From positions 1 through 34,826 of the forward strand of contig CAZRSF010000067.1 in NCBI GenBank assembly GCA_964602655.1: 34,826 nucleotides of DNA, read 5' to 3'. Each line of letters starts with the position of its first letter. Position 1 is the stretch's first letter. This document shows, one piece after another, positions 32,206-34,826 of this stretch. The notes below the pieces were generated by a model that was not told the DNA's origin, made no database searches, and worked only from the letters and a program-made list of their open reading frames with translations. The position numbers and the translations under genes were made by a program. Source of the stretch: Moduliflexus sp964602655. Its GTDB lineage: Bacteria; Moduliflexota; Moduliflexia; Moduliflexales; Moduliflexaceae.

Positions 32206-33240
32206 TCAAACGGTTTCTTTACACAGCGCGGTGGATTCTCGCACGACTAATGGGCATTCTAACAGGGTGAAACCGCCTTGTTCGAGGTTCGACCCATTGA
32301 AGATACCGTAAATTTTTTGAATCGCTAATTGTCCGACCTGATAGAGCGGTTGGGCGACTGTCGTCAGCGGCGGATTCGTGTGGGGGGTCAGATAAATATT
32401 ATCGAACCCGACGACCGACACGTCTTCCGGGACAGAAAGGCCGAGCGTGCGAATCGCGTGAATCGCCCCGATAGCCATCAGATCATTGAATGCAATAATC
32501 GCGGTGGGGCGTTTTTCCGGCGGCAGACTTAAGACGCTGTTTGCGACTTGAAAGCCCCAATCAATGGTCGGATAGCCCCAGCGATGGAGTTTCGGATCGA
32601 GCGGCAAATCGGCTTCGGCGAGCGCCCGTTCGATGCCGCGCAAGCGGACTTTCGACAGTTCCCATTCCGGCGGGCCGGAGAGAAAGGCGATGCGTTTGTG
32701 ATTCAAGCTGATCAGATATTTTGCCGCCTGATACATGCCGTTTTCGCGGTCAGTATTAATGTAATGCACGGTAGGGGAATTGATGGAACGTCCTAACACG
32801 ACAATGGGAAGCGGACGGTGTTTGTTCATTTGCATCACTTCCTCCGGCGTGATGCTGCTATGAAACAGAATGACCCCGTCAAACGGCACGTGTTCGAGCA
32901 TTTGTAGATTATGCTGTTGGCGTCCTGGTTTTTCCGTCACCTCAAGAATCGCCAGACACATACCGGTTCGGTCGGCTTCGTCGTGCGCGCCGGTCGTCAC
33001 TTCCGTCAAGCCGGGATTCAAAAGTTCCGGCGTGATAAACGCGATCATGAACGGTTTTGTCCTCGGTTTCGGGCGTTTCGGCTCGAATCCTAAGTCGTCC
33101 ATCGCCTGTTTCACCCGCTCTTCAAGGTCTTTGCTGACGGCGTTGGTTTGATTGATCACCCGTGAAACAGTCGCGACGGAAACGCCACTATGTGACGCAA
33201 TGTCTTCTAATGTCGGTTTTGCAAGCCTGTTGTCAGCCAT
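32206..33240 (-). CDS. LacI-family transcription regulator
   Basis: This 344-residue protein has the helix-turn-helix and hinge helix of LacI proteins at residues about 7-60, with TLEDIASHSGVSVATVSRVI. A two-lobed sugar-binding domain follows, with AFITPELLNPGLTEV, VVLGRSINSP, IAFLSGPPEWELSKVR and DVSVVGFDNIYLTP. It should repress or activate sugar uptake and catabolic genes depending on a bound sugar. It is divergent from the sugar-binding protein gene at 33493, with a 250-bp shared control region carrying repeated TTTAC[AG]GAAA elements, the natural place for its operators. Confidence 0.95.
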   Translation of the reverse strand: MADNRLAKPTLEDIASHSGVSVATVSRVINQTNAVSKDLEERVKQAMDDLGFEPKRPKPRTKPFMIAFITPELLNPGLTEVTTGAHDEADRTGMCLAILEVTEKPGRQQHNLQMLEHVPFDGVILFHSSITPEEVMQMNKHRPLPIVVLGRSINSPTVHYINTDRENGMYQAAKYLISLNHKRIAFLSGPPEWELSKVRLRGIERALAEADLPLDPKLHRWGYPTIDWGFQVANSVLSLPPEKRPTAIIAFNDLMAIGAIHAIRTLGLSVPEDVSVVGFDNIYLTPHTNPPLTTVAQPLYQVGQLAIQKIYGIFNGSNLEQGGFTLLECPLVVRESTALCKETV

Positions 33241-33341
33241 AGAGTCACATTCCCAAAAATCATCGTGTTGTTGATGTAAGCATTCCAGTACATTCTTCTA
33301 AAAAGAATAAAAAAGGCAAGGAAAAAATGTATGCCGGATGT

Positions 33342-33416
33342 AAGAAATGTCTTTTTTACAGAAAGCATGAAGCACTTTTCTGTAAAAAGACATTTCTTTA
33401 CGGAAAAATGTTGACA
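33342..33416 (+). promoter_or_regulatory. Control region: repeated TTTAC[AG]GAAA elements and a -35 box
   Basis: A near-perfect inverted repeat of 22 bp (33342-33364 and 33377-33398, one extra T in the left arm) contains TTTACAGAAA and its reverse TTTCTGTAAA. A third copy, TTTACGGAAA, is at 33397-33406 and abuts a consensus TTGACA at 33411-33416. The -10 is poor (near TACACG), which fits an activated or tightly controlled promoter. Likely binding sites for the divergent LacI-type regulator; not proven. Confidence 0.5.
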
Positions 33417-33492
33417 AAAAGAAAACCATTTTACACGGTGAGGGTGTCGGGAAATTCGAGCACATGAACCATCATTTACAAGGAGCGTCTGT

Positions 33493-34776
33493 ATGAAAAA
33501 ATTGATAGGATGTATGCTTGTCGTATTAGGAATCGGCTTGTGGGCGTTTATGGCCATCGCAGAGGATCAGATCGAATTGGGTTTCACTTGGTGGGGATCG
33601 CAAGACCGGCATGATCGCACCATCAAAGTGATCGAAATGTTCCAGCAAGAACATCCGAACATTAAAATTGTGTACGAATTCGCTAACTGGAACGATTACT
33701 GGACAAAAGTTTCAACCCAGGCCGCTGGCGGCAACTTGCCGGATATCATGCAGCAAGACTATGCCAGAATTGATGAATGGGCTGGCAAAAACCTGATTGT
33801 CCCGTTAGATGATTTCGTGAAAGATGGAACGCTTGATCTGACGAATGTCGCGGATAACGTGCTTGCCGGTGGTCGCATCAATGAAAAATTGTATGCCATT
33901 AACGCTGGCAGTAACTCGCAATGCCTTGCCCTCGATGTAGATGCGTTCAAAAAAGCCGGGATCGAATTGCCGAAACAGAATTGGACATGGAAAGAATTCG
34001 AAGGCATTTTGATGTCATTGCATGAAAAATTAGGCTATTTCGGCATGGGCGCGCAGTTAACGAACGAGCAGAACTGGAAATCGCTCTATTTGAGCTTAGG
34101 GCAATGGTCGTATTCCAAAGATGGCAAATCCTTGGGCTACACCGACGACCAGCCGTTTATTGATTATCTGAAGATGGTCATGCGGCTTCAGGAAGCCGAA
34201 GCCATTCCGAGCATGGCCGAAGAAATCGAGTTGATCAAACAGGGCATCGAAGCCGAACCGATGGTCAAAGGCAACGGCGCGATGCAGTATATCTGGAGCA
34301 ACCAGATTATTGCCGTCTGGAAAGCCGCTGGCGAAAACCGTAATTTCGTGTTGATGCATCTGCCTCGCATGACTGCTGATGGCGCAGCAAGCAACTATGT
34401 GAAACCGAGCCAATTTTTCTCGATCACCGCACATTCCAAACACCCCAAAGAAGCCGCGATGTTTATCAGCTATCTCACCAATTCGATTGAAGCCAACAAA
34501 GTCTTATTGGCTGAACGCGGCGTGCCGATTTCTTCGGTCGTCGCCAAAGAATTGGAACCGCTCTTGTCGCCTGCGCAGAAAGAAATGTTTGCGTATATGG
34601 CGCGCGTAGGCGCTGATAACAGCCCGCTGCCTGCGCCAGACCCGAAAATGCACGCTGAATTGATCAATACCGTGTTCAATCCGGAAGTCATTCAGCCGAT
34701 TCGCTTTGGCAAATTGTCGCCTGAAGACGGCGTCAAACTCTTGCGCGAACGCGCCGAAGAAGTTCTGGCGGAGTAG
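33493..34776 (+). CDS. Sugar ABC transporter substrate-binding protein
   Basis: This 427-residue periplasmic binding protein is of the carbohydrate (CUT1, family 1) type. A signal peptide at about 1-23 ends MAIA-ED. Family words are ELGFTWWGSQDRHDRTIKVI, VYEFANWNDYWTKVSTQAAG, GNLPDIMQQD, LDDF and YAINAGSNSQCLALD. The near-C-terminal FISYLTNSIEANKVLLAERGVPIS is typical too, here quoted in two pieces: FISYLTNS and LLAERGVPIS. AAGGAGCG precedes the ATG. The permease and other operon genes would lie beyond the right end, where only 50 bases remain. The exact sugar cannot be told; the LacI partner supports a carbohydrate. Confidence 0.95.
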   Translation: MKKLIGCMLVVLGIGLWAFMAIAEDQIELGFTWWGSQDRHDRTIKVIEMFQQEHPNIKIVYEFANWNDYWTKVSTQAAGGNLPDIMQQDYARIDEWAGKNLIVPLDDFVKDGTLDLTNVADNVLAGGRINEKLYAINAGSNSQCLALDVDAFKKAGIELPKQNWTWKEFEGILMSLHEKLGYFGMGAQLTNEQNWKSLYLSLGQWSYSKDGKSLGYTDDQPFIDYLKMVMRLQEAEAIPSMAEEIELIKQGIEAEPMVKGNGAMQYIWSNQIIAVWKAAGENRNFVLMHLPRMTADGAASNYVKPSQFFSITAHSKHPKEAAMFISYLTNSIEANKVLLAERGVPISSVVAKELEPLLSPAQKEMFAYMARVGADNSPLPAPDPKMHAELINTVFNPEVIQPIRFGKLSPEDGVKLLRERAEEVLAE

Positions 34777-34826
34777 TACACTGATTCATTAATCTTTAAT
34801 AGATGCGTAATGTCGTTTGAGTGTTG

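Overview
The window reads as chromosome of a Gram-negative bacterium of medium GC. It encodes signal peptides, lipoproteins with lipoboxes, OmpA-type peptidoglycan-binding domains, UvrA, a split glycine decarboxylase and a sugar ABC-transporter binding protein. Intergenic spaces are unusually rich in palindromic repeats of several families, one of which also sits in frame inside uvrA. This style, together with many-PAS sensor kinases and caspase-like proteins, suggests an uncultured lineage (Modulibacteria/KSB3-like is a low-confidence guess); nothing in the window fixes the taxonomy. No rRNA, tRNA, CRISPR array or intact transposase was recognised.

Region 1 (1-12,283, all + strand) is one long, tightly spaced gene cluster. 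It holds the tail of an unknown upstream gene, a small polytopic membrane protein and a ~1,050-residue tubulin/FtsZ-superfamily protein. Next come two single-pass membrane proteins that share a cytosolic domain, one of them with a periplasmic DUF4384-like domain. These are followed by a secreted protein with a Thr-Pro stalk, an OmpA-type lipoprotein, a secreted DUF4384-like protein and a small OmpA protein. The cluster ends with an exported caspase-NHL protein and an internally duplicated membrane/envelope protein. I read it as a candidate trans-envelope machine: a cytosolic polymerising GTPase, inner-membrane adaptors, periplasmic stalks, cell-wall anchors and an extracytoplasmic protease. 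A tubulin-superfamily family linked with OmpA and vWA proteins was proposed earlier as a membrane-remodelling system (Makarova and Koonin 2010, from memory). The caspase, DUF4384 and shared-adaptor parts look under-described.

Region 2 (12,284-15,463) holds an acetate transporter-family gene with a good promoter. It is followed by a scrap yard with the C-terminal remnant of a second uvrA and a fragment of a VTT/DedA-type membrane protein. An auxin-efflux-type carrier follows, then a 900-bp gene-poor, AT-rich spacer with palindromes and an orphan array of TGCGACA-N4-TGTCGCA sites.

Region 3 (15,464-25,788) holds uvrA on the - strand, then a cheR-cheB-histidine kinase operon without receptors or CheA. 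It ends with a small lipoprotein and a STAND/AAA-like ATPase.

Region 4 (25,789-34,826) holds gcvPA-gcvPB, a zinc-ribbon protein and an exported papain-like protein with a very acidic repetitive tail. A GntR regulator, then a LacI regulator divergent from a sugar-binding protein, finish the window; the latter pair probably begins a carbohydrate ABC operon that runs off the right end.
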